This document shows positions 26,605-35,427 of a DNA stretch of 64,000 nucleotides, one piece after another. Position 1 is the first letter of the stretch. Every line of letters starts with the position of its first letter. The notes beneath the pieces were generated by a model that was given only the letters and a program-made list of their open reading frames with translations, searched no databases and had not been told where the DNA came from. The stretch comes from Oceanicaulis sp. HLUCCA04 (GTDB lineage Bacteria > Pseudomonadota > Alphaproteobacteria > Caulobacterales > Maricaulaceae), in contig LJSH01000002.1 of the NCBI GenBank assembly GCA_001314625.1, forward strand, positions 154,458-218,457. Reading direction: 5' to 3'. The position numbers were made by a program, and so were the translations under genes.

Positions 26605-27615
26605 ATGGCCGCTACCCGCTTTGACGTTCTAGGCGTCGGCAACGCAATCGTTGACGTTATCGCAACTGCAGACGATGCCTTCCTCGGCCAGCATGGCATC
26701 GAGAAAGCAGCGATGACCCTGATCGACGAGACACGCGCCGAAGCGCTCTATGCGGCGATGGGTCCAGGTCAGGAAGTCTCGGGCGGTTCGGCGGCCAATA
26801 CCCTGGCCGGCGTGGCAAGCCTTGGCGGGCGCGGCGGCTATATCGGCAAGGTCGCTGATGACCAGCTGGGTGAAATTTTCGCCCACGATCTGCGCGCGGC
26901 CGGCGTGGACTATTCCACCGCGCCGCTCCGCGGCGGTCCGGCGACGGCACGCTGCCTGATTCTCGTCACGCCCGACGCCCAGCGTTCGATGAACACGTTT
27001 CTGGGCGCCTCGACGATGTTTTCAGAAGCCGATGTCGATGCTGAACGCATTGGCGCAGCCGAGATCACCTATCTGGAAGGCTATCTCTTTGACCGCGACG
27101 AGGCCAAGGCCGCCTTCGTGGCGGCGGCCGATATCGCCCGCAAGGCCGGACGCAAAGTGGCGCTGACCCTGTCTGATGGCTTCTGCGTTGACCGGCACCG
27201 TGACAGCTTCCGCGCGCTGATTGCCGGACATGTCGACGTGGTTTTTGCCAACGAGGTCGAACTGAAATCGCTCTACCAGACCGATGATTTTGATGCGGCG
27301 CTGGCGCGCATCCGCACCGAGACGCACATCGCAGCGGTCACCCGCTCGGAGAAGGGCGCGATCATTGTTTCAGGCGATGAGAGTGTATCGGTGCCGGCTG
27401 ATCCGGTCGAAAAACTGGTCGACACCACCGGTGCCGGTGATCTGTTCGCGGCCGGTTTTCTGCTGGGACTGGCGCGCGGCGCGGATTTGCAGACCTGCGG
27501 GCGGCTTGGCGTTCTGGCGGCAGCGGAAGTGATTTCCCATGTCGGCGCCCGCCCGCTTGTCAGTCTCGCGGAGCTGGCTTCAGCGCGCGGTATAGAAATA
27601 CCGCCAGCAGTATAG
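26605..27615 (+). CDS. PfkB-family kinase (adenosine kinase-like)
   Basis: The 336-residue sugar kinase of the ribokinase/PfkB family begins RFDVLGVGNAIVDVIA and has the GGSAANTLAGVASLGGRGGYIGKV signature near residue 60. The C-terminal catalytic DTTGAGDLFAAGFLLG carries the Asp base. In alphaproteobacteria this clade is annotated as adenosine or related nucleoside kinase; specificity is not provable here. ATG 26605 is supported by AAGGA eight bases upstream, better than the ATG at 26587. Confidence 0.88.
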   Translation: MAATRFDVLGVGNAIVDVIATADDAFLGQHGIEKAAMTLIDETRAEALYAAMGPGQEVSGGSAANTLAGVASLGGRGGYIGKVADDQLGEIFAHDLRAAGVDYSTAPLRGGPATARCLILVTPDAQRSMNTFLGASTMFSEADVDAERIGAAEITYLEGYLFDRDEAKAAFVAAADIARKAGRKVALTLSDGFCVDRHRDSFRALIAGHVDVVFANEVELKSLYQTDDFDAALARIRTETHIAAVTRSEKGAIIVSGDESVSVPADPVEKLVDTTGAGDLFAAGFLLGLARGADLQTCGRLGVLAAAEVISHVGARPLVSLAELASARGIEIPPAV

Positions 27616-27688
27616 GCTGCGTGTCTGCCCGATCCGTGACCTGAAACGGATTCAACAGGTTAACAGTGTCTGTGCGGGTGCTTAACGC

Positions 27689-27720
27689 GATTTTCAGCAA
27701 GCTCTGAAAATCTTCCTCTT
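27689..27720 (+). terminator. Possible intrinsic terminator after the PfkB kinase gene
   Basis: GATTTTCAG / CTGAAAATC form a perfect 9-bp stem with loop CAAGCT (27689-27712), followed by the pyrimidine-rich TTCCTCTTCTT. The stem is A/T-rich, so strength is uncertain. Confidence 0.4.
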
Positions 27721-27778
27721 CTTGCCGTGCCGTCCGGCCCGACGATCGGGTGCGTGCGGCCTAGCTCCGAGAGGAATA

Positions 27779-29875
27779 ATGGCCCCGCTCCGACACGCCC
27801 TGTCACGCATGATGCGCTCGCTGGTGATGAAATTCACCGTGTTGTGTGCGATTGTGCTGGTGGCCGCCACGCTGGTGATGACCGGCATAGGCTATGTGTC
27901 GAAATCCCGCGACAACCGGGACACGGCGCTGGCTCATGCCGGGCTGATGTCGCAATTGCTTGCGGTCAATATCGCCGAGCAAACTTCCTTGCGCGATGCC
28001 CGCCGTCTGACGGTGAGCCTGTCAGCGTTTTCCGAACGCGATGATGTCAGCGGAACCTATGTTGCCGACGTGACGCGAAATGTGCTCGTGGCCACAGATG
28101 GCGCACAGTTTGCGCCCGGTGAGCGAACCACCGATGCGCTGGTTCATGGTGCGCTGGGCTCGGTCGATATGCGCGTCGAGACGGTTGGCGAGATTATCCG
28201 GGTGGCGCACCCGGTCATGCATCTGGGGCGTCTGGCAGGCGTGGTTGTTGTCGACGTGCCGATTGCCGCCGTGTCCCGCCCGGCGTCGGAAATTTTCCAG
28301 CGCCAGATTTTTGTCGGCCTGATCGCCCTCGTGATTTTCCTGCCGCTGGTCGCTTTCGTGGTGCGTGCCGCACTCGGCCCGATTCACAAGCTGACCGAGG
28401 CCGCCCGCCTTGCCTCGTCGCGCAAGCTGGACATGCGCATCGATGTGCGTACCGGCGACGAGCTTGAGGTGCTGGCCAACGCCTTCAACCGCATGTTTGC
28501 CCGCCTCGACGCCTCAATGAAGCGTATTCACCGGCTGGCCTATGTCGACATGGTAACCGAGCTGCCCAACCGCGAGCGCTTCCGCAAGGAAGTCGAACAG
28601 GTTACGCGCCGTGCTGAGGAATCCGGCACGGCAGGCGCGGTTCTGTTTCTCGATCTCGACCGGTTCAAGCGCGTCAACGATTCCCTGGGGCTGGGCGAAG
28701 GCGACCGCCTGCTTGAGGCTGTGGCCCGGCGCCTGCGCGAAACCGCGCGTGGCTGGGATCTGTCGCGGGGCGAGGAAGGGGCTGAACCGTCTCTGGTGGC
28801 GCGTCTGGGCGGCGACGAGTTTACGGTGCTTCTGCCCACCTTGCGCGATCCGGCGGATGCAGCGCGTGTCGCCCGCCACATTATCGATGCCGTTCGGCGT
28901 CCGTTCGAGATTTCCGGTCACCGCGTCTTCCTGGGCGTGTCCGTCGGCGTGGCGGTGTTCCCGCGCGATGGCGCTGACCCGGAAACCCTGCTGCGCCACG
29001 CCGATCTGGCGATGGCAGCGGCCAAGCGCACTGGCGGCAACGCGTTTGAATTCTTCGAATCCAGCATGAACAAGACCGCGTTTGAGCGCCTTGTGCTGGA
29101 AGGCGAGTTGCGTGAAGCGGTGCGCGATGACCAGCTGGTCGTCTTCTATCAGCCAAAAATTTCCATCAAGGATGGCTCCATTGCCGGCGTTGAAGCGCTT
29201 GTCCGCTGGAACCATCCGACTGCCGGCTTGCTGTCGCCGGGCACGTTTATTCAGGCGGCAGAAGAATGCGGGCTGATCGGCGAAATTGGCGACTGGGTGA
29301 TGCGCCGCGCCTGCACCGAGATGGCCGAGCTCAACAAGCGCGGCATGACGCTGCCGGTAGCCGTCAACGTATCGGCGGTGCAGTTTGAGGACGAGGGCTT
29401 TGCCGACGCTGTCATCGAGACGCTGCGCGAGACCGGCCTGCCCGCCTCCATGCTGGAGCTTGAGCTGACCGAATCGGTCGCCATGCGCCAGCCCGAGCGC
29501 GTGCTTGAACAGATCGAACCCTTGCGCGCACGCGGCGTCGGTTTTGCCATTGATGACTTTGGCACCGGTCATTCCAGCCTGTCCTACCTGACGCGCATGC
29601 CATTTGATGTATTCAAGATCGACCAGAGCTTTGTGCGTGACATGTCACGTGATCCCCATGCGCGCATCGTGGTGGAAACCATTCTGGCCATGGCCAAGGC
29701 GCTCAAGCTGGAAACGGTGGCCGAGGGCGTGGAGACCAGCGAACAGCTGGCCTTCCTGCGCGAGCAGGGCGCAACGCTGGCCCAGGGCTATCTTTTCGCG
29801 CGGCCCATGCCGCTGAATGATCTTGTCCGCTATGCCGATAGCGGCAATGCCGAGGCCCGCGCAGCCATCGCTTGA
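27779..29875 (+). CDS. Membrane GGDEF-EAL domain protein (c-di-GMP turnover)
   Basis: The 698-residue protein spans the membrane twice (about residues 16-38 and 176-196) around a ~140-residue periplasmic sensor, followed by a HAMP-like linker. The diguanylate cyclase domain keeps FLDLDRFKRVNDSLG and an intact GGDEF at 344-348. The phosphodiesterase domain keeps EAL (472-474), ELTESVAM, DDFGTGHSSLSYL and KIDQSFV, so both could be active. No RxxD product-inhibition site is present before GGDEF; an insertion rich in Gly/Glu sits there. The start follows GAGAGGA; an upstream 5'-extended frame is rejected. Confidence 0.93.
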   Translation: MAPLRHALSRMMRSLVMKFTVLCAIVLVAATLVMTGIGYVSKSRDNRDTALAHAGLMSQLLAVNIAEQTSLRDARRLTVSLSAFSERDDVSGTYVADVTRNVLVATDGAQFAPGERTTDALVHGALGSVDMRVETVGEIIRVAHPVMHLGRLAGVVVVDVPIAAVSRPASEIFQRQIFVGLIALVIFLPLVAFVVRAALGPIHKLTEAARLASSRKLDMRIDVRTGDELEVLANAFNRMFARLDASMKRIHRLAYVDMVTELPNRERFRKEVEQVTRRAEESGTAGAVLFLDLDRFKRVNDSLGLGEGDRLLEAVARRLRETARGWDLSRGEEGAEPSLVARLGGDEFTVLLPTLRDPADAARVARHIIDAVRRPFEISGHRVFLGVSVGVAVFPRDGADPETLLRHADLAMAAAKRTGGNAFEFFESSMNKTAFERLVLEGELREAVRDDQLVVFYQPKISIKDGSIAGVEALVRWNHPTAGLLSPGTFIQAAEECGLIGEIGDWVMRRACTEMAELNKRGMTLPVAVNVSAVQFEDEGFADAVIETLRETGLPASMLELELTESVAMRQPERVLEQIEPLRARGVGFAIDDFGTGHSSLSYLTRMPFDVFKIDQSFVRDMSRDPHARIVVETILAMAKALKLETVAEGVETSEQLAFLREQGATLAQGYLFARPMPLNDLVRYADSGNAEARAAIA

Positions 29876-29951
29876 TGACAGGGCGCGCAGGGCTTCCGGG
29901 CGGGACGAACTGTGTCGCAATAGCAACGCGCAACACCTTTCTACAATTTAA

Positions 29952-29983
29952 TTGAACAACGCCCCTCACTTGTGGCATAAATA
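29952..29983 (+). promoter_or_regulatory. Promoter candidate for the small RNA at 29987
   Basis: TTGAAC (29952-29957), an 18-base spacer and CATAAA (29976-29981) give a sigma70-like pair in an A/T-rich patch, placing a start near 29987. Confidence 0.45.
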
Positions 29984-29986
29984 CAC

Positions 29987-30155
29987 GTGCGGGCCGCAAG
30001 CACTCTGACCCGCTCGCTCTGGCACGGCGTCGTCCCCCGCAAACCGTCCAGGGTCAGGCCAGCATCGGTTGATCCCCTCCCGGTGCAGCATGTGGCAGTC
30101 AAGCGGTCCCGATCGGCGCCCGATGGTCCCCTCACCATCGGGCGCCATAGTTTTT
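29987..30155 (+). ncRNA. Candidate small RNA with three C-rich hairpin loops
   Basis: No protein-coding content is seen, but the ~169-base interval has a promoter-like start and a textbook terminator. Predicted stems: a short 5' hairpin GTGC/GCAC (29987-30003); CTGACCC (30005-30011) with GGGTCAG (30051-30057) enclosing an ACGG/CCGT stem with loop containing TCCCCCG; and CATCGG/CCGGTG (30063-30085) with TCCCCTC in the loop. Last comes the terminator, whose loop again shows TCCCCTC (30127-30133). Repeated C-rich loops are a feature of alphaproteobacterial trans-acting sRNAs that pair with Shine-Dalgarno regions. The family is not identified; expression is not demonstrated. Confidence 0.55.
30115..30155 (+). 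terminator. Strong intrinsic terminator
   Basis: GGCGCCCGATGG and CCATCGGGCGCC form a perfect 12-bp stem with the 8-base loop TCCCCTCA, followed by ATAG and five T residues (30151-30155). It ends the sRNA candidate and shields the next gene. Confidence 0.85.
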
Positions 30156-30237
30156 ACCGGACGGCAAGGGTGGTAATCCCGGACATTTCTGCGTCTATGG
30201 CCTGTTCCGCCGCCAGAACACGTTCTAGACAGCGTGC

Positions 30238-30852
30238 ATGGCTCCTTCCGAACACTCTGATTCCAGCGATGATGTGATTGCCCGCCTGCTGGAGGAGATA
30301 CCGCTTCTCTACAAGGCGCGCGCTTTCGCCGAGAGTATCGCAGACCCGGCCTTTTTCTCGCGTCTGGGCGAAAAGCTCGACGCGAGAGAGAAATCGCTTG
30401 CCCGCGCTTATCTCGACGGGCTGGGGTTTCCTGATGCCGAGCCCGCTCCTCTGGGCAGCTGGGACGATGCCGCGATCGCATCTGAAAGTCTGGGCACCGA
30501 CCCGCTCGCCTGGGAAGCCGAGGAGATGCTGCGCGCAGGTCTTGTCGAGCAGGCGCTGGAGCGCCTTGACCCGGAAGGTCTCGAAGCCGCGCTGATGCTG
30601 GTTTCCTCGTCCATCGGAGAGCTGGCGCGCGAGGCGGCCGAAGCGGCCGCCGCCATGGACGACATGTATGATGAAAGCGTGGTCAATATCGCCGCTGGCG
30701 GGCTCATACAGGCCGCCAATGGCGCGGTGCTCGTCCTGCTCGCCGAGGCGGAGGACGACGAGCCGACCCATCCGTTCCTGGCGCGCTGGCGGCTCTATGT
30801 GCGCGGCCGCTGGCCGGTTGGTGTCGCCGGGTCCACCTATAATATTCTCTGA
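30238..30852 (+). CDS. Hypothetical acidic helical protein
   Basis: I do not recognise this 204-residue soluble protein. It is Ala/Glu/Asp-rich, predicted mainly helical, without signal peptide, membrane helix or Cys clusters. It begins MAPSEHSDSSDD and contains RLLEEIPLLYKARAFAES, LARAYLDGLGFPDAEP and a C-terminal WRLYVRGRWPVG. It lies 28 bases upstream of the exonuclease III gene and may be co-transcribed with it. Codon use and an uninterrupted frame support coding. Confidence 0.6.
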   Translation: MAPSEHSDSSDDVIARLLEEIPLLYKARAFAESIADPAFFSRLGEKLDAREKSLARAYLDGLGFPDAEPAPLGSWDDAAIASESLGTDPLAWEAEEMLRAGLVEQALERLDPEGLEAALMLVSSSIGELAREAAEAAAAMDDMYDESVVNIAAGGLIQAANGAVLVLLAEAEDDEPTHPFLARWRLYVRGRWPVGVAGSTYNIL

Positions 30853-30880
30853 CCCTGCCTGATTGTACGAAGGAACCAAG

Positions 30881-31690
30881 ATGGCTGCGCTGACCCTCGC
30901 CACCTGGAACATCAACTCGGTTCGCCTGCGCATTGCCCAGGTTGCACGCTTTGCCGCCATGGCGAATCCGGACGTGATCTGCCTGCAAGAGATCAAGTGC
31001 ATGGAAGATCAGTTTCCAGCCAAGGCGTTCAAGGATATGGGCTATCCCCATTTCCACGTGACGGGCCAGAAGGGCATGCACGGCGTCGCTACCGTCTCGC
31101 GCCGTCCGATCGAAGTGCTGGAAGATTGTGCGGTCTGCCCCAAGGGCGAGGCGCGTCACCATGTCGTGCGTATCGAGGGCGTGGAGTTTCAGAACTACTA
31201 CATCCCCGCAGGCGGCGATGAGCCCGATGTGGACATCAATCCGCGCTTTGCACACAAGCTCGATTTTCTTGATCGTTTTGGCGCCTATCTGGAAAAGCGC
31301 GGCCGGAAGGGCGGCGATGTGGTGCTGGTCGGCGATCTCAATATCGCCCCGCGCGAACATGATGTCTGGTCGCACAAGCAGCTGTTGAAAGTGATCTCGC
31401 ACACGCCGGTGGAGACCGAAGGGCTGGAGCTGGCCCGTAACCGTGCAGGCTATCTGGATCTTGCGCGCGAGCTGATCGCCGAGCCGGAGAAAATCTACAC
31501 CTGGTGGAGCTATCGCAATCGTGACTGGCGCAAATCCAACCGGGGCCGCCGGCTCGATCATATCTGGGTTTCGCCCTCGCTGCAGGCCGCCGCCACGGCC
31601 CACGGCCGGGAGGGCTTCACCATCTGGGACGAAACCCGCGACTGGGAGAAACCCTCCGACCACGCGCCGGTCACGCTGAAGCTGGGCTAG
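30881..31690 (+). CDS. xth: Exodeoxyribonuclease III
   Basis: This Mg2+-dependent AP endonuclease/3'-5' exonuclease acts in base-excision repair. The 269 residues match ExoIII: LATWNINSVRLR, the metal Glu in CLQEIKCMEDQFP, the catalytic GDLNIAPREHDVW (Asp and Asn) and the terminal SDHAPVTL with the general-base His. The ATG at 30881 follows AAGGAACC at good spacing; a TTG at 30863 is less likely. It is convergent with pgeF, the stop codons abutting at 31690/31691. Confidence 0.95.
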   Translation: MAALTLATWNINSVRLRIAQVARFAAMANPDVICLQEIKCMEDQFPAKAFKDMGYPHFHVTGQKGMHGVATVSRRPIEVLEDCAVCPKGEARHHVVRIEGVEFQNYYIPAGGDEPDVDINPRFAHKLDFLDRFGAYLEKRGRKGGDVVLVGDLNIAPREHDVWSHKQLLKVISHTPVETEGLELARNRAGYLDLARELIAEPEKIYTWWSYRNRDWRKSNRGRRLDHIWVSPSLQAAATAHGREGFTIWDETRDWEKPSDHAPVTLKLG

Positions 31691-32476
31691 TCACCCTTTC
31701 AGCGCGATGATCCCGCACTGGCCGCCGAACTGTCCGGCATGGCCGTCGCGTGCGGCGCGCCGCGACGAGAAGAAGCGGTCCGCATCGGCAAATGTGCAAG
31801 TCCGGATACGGCTGATCTGCGTTTGCGGCACGCCCGCTGCCACGAGTTGGCGGTGGACGGCTTCGGCGACATCAAGACCCGCCCCGCCTTGCGCATCCTT
31901 CGGTCCCGCAAGAGCGTTATCCAGCGGTCCGAACAGTGCCTCGAACTGTTCCAGCACTTCAGGTCCGACCCGGTAGTTCTTCATGGAAATAGCCGGGCCG
32001 ATGGCCGCGCGCAGGTTTTCCGGTTTCGTACCGTAGTGCGCGGCCAGCGCGTCGATGGCTCGGGCCACAATATTCTTCACCGTGCTGCGCCAGCCGGAAT
32101 GGATGGCAGCGATGGCGTGTCCTTGAGGGTCGTGCAGCAGGACCGGCACGCAGTCTGCGACTTGCGCGCACAGGGCGATGCCTGGCTGATTGGTAATGAG
32201 GGCGTCGCCTTCGCCGGCAGACCAGCCTTCTGGCAGCGCGTCGGCCTTCAGTACCGTGTCACCATGCACCTGGTTGGCGAAGACCAGGCGCACCACGCCA
32301 AGCGTGCGCGCGACCAGCGCGCGGTTCTGCGCCACATGATCCTTGTTGTCGCCGCGTGACCAGGTGAGGTTCAGGCTTTCATACGGTCCCGTGCTTACGC
32401 CGCCGGTACGGGTGGTGAAGGCATGGACAATGCCTTCGCCCAGACTGTCGGCAAACAGAAATTCGGGCCTGCTCAT
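31691..32476 (-). CDS. pgeF: Multicopper-oxidase/laccase-domain protein, PgeF (YfiH) family
   Basis: The 261-residue protein carries the zinc triad of YfiH-type peptidoglycan-editing amidohydrolases and purine nucleoside phosphorylases: His in FANQVHGDTV, Cys in QVADCVPVLL and His in AIHSGWRSTVKN. The GPCIG element reads GPAIS. It is either a peptidoglycan-editing factor that removes misincorporated residues or a nucleoside-processing enzyme. Its ATG overlaps the selO stop (ATGA), and an esterase gene precedes it on the same strand. Confidence 0.9.
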   Translation of the reverse strand: MSRPEFLFADSLGEGIVHAFTTRTGGVSTGPYESLNLTWSRGDNKDHVAQNRALVARTLGVVRLVFANQVHGDTVLKADALPEGWSAGEGDALITNQPGIALCAQVADCVPVLLHDPQGHAIAAIHSGWRSTVKNIVARAIDALAAHYGTKPENLRAAIGPAISMKNYRVGPEVLEQFEALFGPLDNALAGPKDAQGGAGLDVAEAVHRQLVAAGVPQTQISRIRTCTFADADRFFSSRRAARDGHAGQFGGQCGIIALKG

Positions 32477-33921
32477 GGGTGTGCCCCGTCAAGAAATCCG
32501 CTGCGCCCGCGGCCCAGATCATAGCCCTCGCGGGCCAGCTTGACCCGGTCCAGAAGCGCATCAAGCGCTGACCAGTCATCATTGGCGGCGATGGGCGCCC
32601 AGGCCGCTTCCATCGTTTCGAAGACCATATCTGCCGGCTCGGATTGCGCAAAATAGCGGTGAGAGAGGCGCTCGGGCCTGACCGGCTCGCGCGCCTCGAA
32701 TCCGTCAAGAATGCCTTCAAAACTTTCGCCGCGATAATGGTTCCCGCGTGGTCCCTCAAAAGCGCGCTGTTGCGAAGCGCTGCCGCCAAACCAGTCAAAC
32801 ATCACCGCTTCGAAGGGCAGCTGGCTGTCTCTCATGAAGTGCAGCAGCCCGGTCAGGAATGCGCCATCGGCCTCTTCGCCCAGCGGTACAATGCCAAGCC
32901 TGCGATGCCAGGCTGTATAAAGCGCGGCGCGGTAACGGCCCGGGAATGTGTTCAGCGCTTTCACCAGGCTGGCTTCCTCTCCTAGCGGAAGCAGCGCGCC
33001 TGCCAGCTGTTCGAGTGCCCACAGCACCGATTCCGGCTGACGTCCATAGGCGTAAAGCCCGCCGTCATCGAAATAGGCGGCGGTAAAGCCGGGCTCGAAA
33101 ACCGGGAGGAAGCGCCACGGGCCGTAGTCAAAGCTCTCGCCGGTCACGACCAGATTATCGGTATTGAGCACGCCGTGGACAAAGCCCGCCGCCATCCATT
33201 CGGCTGACAGCCGGGCAAGCGAGGCGACGCTGGCTTCGAGGAAGGCGGTGGCCCGTGCAGGCGTGTCACCGCCGCCCGCCTGCGGATGGAAGTGCTCGAT
33301 GGCGTAGTCCATCAGCGCTTCTACCAGATCGGGCCGGTTGAAATATGCATGGCGCTGGAACATGCCGATGCGCACATGCGAATGGGACAGCCGCGTCAGG
33401 ACTGCCGAGCGCGTGGGACTGGGTTCATCACCCCGGTGAAGCGGCTCGCCCGTTTCGTAGATCGCGAAGGTTTTCGAGGTGTAGACGCCCAGCGCCTCCA
33501 GCATTTCAGACGCCAGCAGCTCGCGCACTGCGCCTTTCAGCGTCAGGCGGCCATCGCCTGAACGCGAGTAGGGCGTCTGGCCTGACCCCTTTGTGCCAAA
33601 ATCCAGAAGCCGGTTGTCGTCATCGCGAACCTGCCCGAACAAAAAACCCCGGCCGTCGCCGATCTGCGGGTTGTAGGTGCGGAACTGATGGCCGTGATAG
33701 CGCAGTGCCAGTGGCTGGGCCTGATTATCCGGCAGCGGTTCAAACCGGTGGAAATGCGCGGCCCGTTCATCGGGAGTCAGCCCGGACAGCCCCACCGCTT
33801 CGGCCCAGCGCGCGTTCCACCAGCGCTCGATACCATCCGGGAATGCAGCAGGCTCAACCGGATCAGCAAATTCAGACCCCAGCGCGGCAAAGCGCGGGTC
33901 AGGGCGGTAGGCAGACGCCAT
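32473..33921 (-). CDS. selO: Protein adenylyltransferase SelO (YdiU family)
   Basis: SelO is a pseudokinase-fold enzyme that AMPylates Ser/Thr/Tyr of redox and metabolic proteins. The 482 residues show the signature LRYHGHQFRTYNPQIGDGRG, then FGQVRDDDNRLLDFGTKGSGQTPYSR, SHVRIGMF and NTDNLVVTGESFDYGPWRF. Unlike the mitochondrial selenoprotein form, it ends without a C-terminal selenocysteine. It overlaps pgeF by four bases and the upstream esterase gene by one (TGATG), so the three are coupled. Confidence 0.95.
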   Translation of the reverse strand: MASAYRPDPRFAALGSEFADPVEPAAFPDGIERWWNARWAEAVGLSGLTPDERAAHFHRFEPLPDNQAQPLALRYHGHQFRTYNPQIGDGRGFLFGQVRDDDNRLLDFGTKGSGQTPYSRSGDGRLTLKGAVRELLASEMLEALGVYTSKTFAIYETGEPLHRGDEPSPTRSAVLTRLSHSHVRIGMFQRHAYFNRPDLVEALMDYAIEHFHPQAGGGDTPARATAFLEASVASLARLSAEWMAAGFVHGVLNTDNLVVTGESFDYGPWRFLPVFEPGFTAAYFDDGGLYAYGRQPESVLWALEQLAGALLPLGEEASLVKALNTFPGRYRAALYTAWHRRLGIVPLGEEADGAFLTGLLHFMRDSQLPFEAVMFDWFGGSASQQRAFEGPRGNHYRGESFEGILDGFEAREPVRPERLSHRYFAQSEPADMVFETMEAAWAPIAANDDWSALDALLDRVKLAREGYDLGRGRSGFLDGAHP

Positions 33922-34868
33922 CAGACCAGCCCTTTGTCCAGCGCCTTCGCCGCCTGGACAATCGCGTCTACCGCCTGGGGCAGGATGCGCGTCATGTTGA
34001 GAAAACCGTGCGGCACCGTGTTGAACACAACCCTTTCCACCGGCACGCCAAACGCGGCCAGCCGGTCGGCATAGGCTGCACCCTCATTGAGGAGCGGATC
34101 AAGCTCGGCGGCCAGAATGAAGGCAGGCGCGACGCCTTTCAGATCGTCAGCGAGCAAGGGCGAGACCCGCACATCGCGCACATCATCGGGGCTGCGCAGA
34201 TAGGTGTGGCGGATACGCGAGAGCACTTCACGCGACAAGAGCGGTCCTTCCTGCCATGGCTGGTCGGCGCGTTCGATCTCCACAAGTTGCAAAAGCGGGT
34301 AGAGCAATAGCTGGAAAGCGAGTTTCCCCTTCCGGTGCTGGGCTATCACAGCCGCCAGATTGCCGCCGGCAGAATCGCCTCCGACCGCCAGCCGGTCAGC
34401 GTCAAACCCGTGCCGCGCCAGCGCGCCGTCCTGAATGGCGTCAAACGCGGCCAGCGCATCGTTCACCGCAGCGGGAAAGGCGTGCTCTGGCGCCTTGCGA
34501 TAGCCGACCGACGCCACCCGCACGCCTGATGCCGCCGCCAGCCGCTGGCACAGGGGCGCGTGGGTGTCGATATCGCCGATCACGAAGCCGCCGCCATGGA
34601 AATAGACCAGTCCGGCGCCATTGTCTGCCGCATCGAAGGGACGCCAGACCCGCACCGGAATGGGCTCGGACGGACCCGGCAGGGTCAGATCCTCAATGGC
34701 TTCGACGCCCGGCGGCTCCAGCTCCGCTATCGGGATCATCCGGCGCAGCGCCTCGCGCATGCCCGGCGCCGTGCGCTCCGGTGCGAAATAGGCGGCCAGG
34801 TCAGCCAGGGCTTTCTCAGGGGTCAGCATGCCAGGTGCAGTGTTCGGCGCGCGCGCCGTGAATGGCAA
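33921..34868 (-). CDS. Alpha/beta hydrolase, hormone-sensitive-lipase-type esterase
   Basis: The 315-residue cytosolic esterase has the HSL oxyanion motif VYFHGGGFVIG, nucleophile elbow GGDSAGGNLA, acid Asp in AELDPLLNEG and His in VPHGFLNM. The substrate is unknown; such enzymes hydrolyse short acyl esters. It sits at the head of the esterase-selO-pgeF operon. An internal ATG at 34829 could be the actual start, but the upstream part reads plausibly. Confidence 0.9.
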   Translation of the reverse strand: MPFTARAPNTAPGMLTPEKALADLAAYFAPERTAPGMREALRRMIPIAELEPPGVEAIEDLTLPGPSEPIPVRVWRPFDAADNGAGLVYFHGGGFVIGDIDTHAPLCQRLAAASGVRVASVGYRKAPEHAFPAAVNDALAAFDAIQDGALARHGFDADRLAVGGDSAGGNLAAVIAQHRKGKLAFQLLLYPLLQLVEIERADQPWQEGPLLSREVLSRIRHTYLRSPDDVRDVRVSPLLADDLKGVAPAFILAAELDPLLNEGAAYADRLAAFGVPVERVVFNTVPHGFLNMTRILPQAVDAIVQAAKALDKGLV

Positions 34869-34894
34869 GCGGCAATCGCGCGGCTGATAAAAGT

Positions 34895-35200
34895 CTAGTG
34901 CAGCTGTACCGTGCTGGCCGCACAGATGCGCCCCGTCAAGGCATCCTCGATCTCGCTTTTCAAGGCCCGCCAGGCGGCGGCGCTTTCGGCCTCACCCTTG
35001 TCTTCCATCTCCGCAATGGCTTCGCAGGCATAGCCCAGCGCCCGCGCGCCGTGCCGGTCAACCAGCGTGAACGCGATCTGGCGGATATCGGCAGGTGTAA
35101 TGCGTGAGGCGCGTGAGGCGGTAGCGGTCTGCAACGGGCAAGTCTCCGGCAAAAGAACAGGGTCAGCCTCTCCCATGGCAAGGGATGGGCCAGTCTGCAT
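34895..35200 (-). CDS. Small hypothetical protein, DUF6961-like
   Basis: The 101-residue protein has a variable N-terminus and a helical core TPADIRQIAFTLVDRHGARALGYACEAIAEMEDKGEAESAAAWRALKSEIEDAL. This resembles small alphaproteobacterial DUF6961-type proteins, though I cannot verify the match. The core has a WxxL helix and no cofactor motif. It lies 26 bases upstream of the esterase gene on the same strand. Start could be 35200 or 35176. Confidence 0.55.
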   Translation of the reverse strand: MQTGPSLAMGEADPVLLPETCPLQTATASRASRITPADIRQIAFTLVDRHGARALGYACEAIAEMEDKGEAESAAAWRALKSEIEDALTGRICAASTVQLH

Positions 35201-35427
35201 TCAAGGCAACTCACTGAAAAACATCACTATTACTGCAATGTGCGCGGCCAGGGGGACGGCCTGCTGCGCCGACCGGCCAAACTTGCCGGGCACTCTTGTC
35301 CGCCATGGCTGCGACGCCCGCGCGTAGCGAGTGCGTGCACGAATTGCCGTCTTGTTCCTTGTCTGGCAGTCAGATTGCAGGCATTACGCCGCTCAAAACA
35401 TACTTGATCCACAGGAGTACCCTGCCC

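Noticed and set aside
28514-29572. 352-residue frame antisense to the GGDEF-EAL gene
   Set aside because: Complement of the EAL/GGDEF domains; no family features.
29952-30155. The small RNA interval read on the minus strand as a CsrB-like GGA-loop RNA
   Set aside because: The loops would show GGGGA on that strand, but the terminator's T-run and the promoter-like elements are consistent only with the plus strand.
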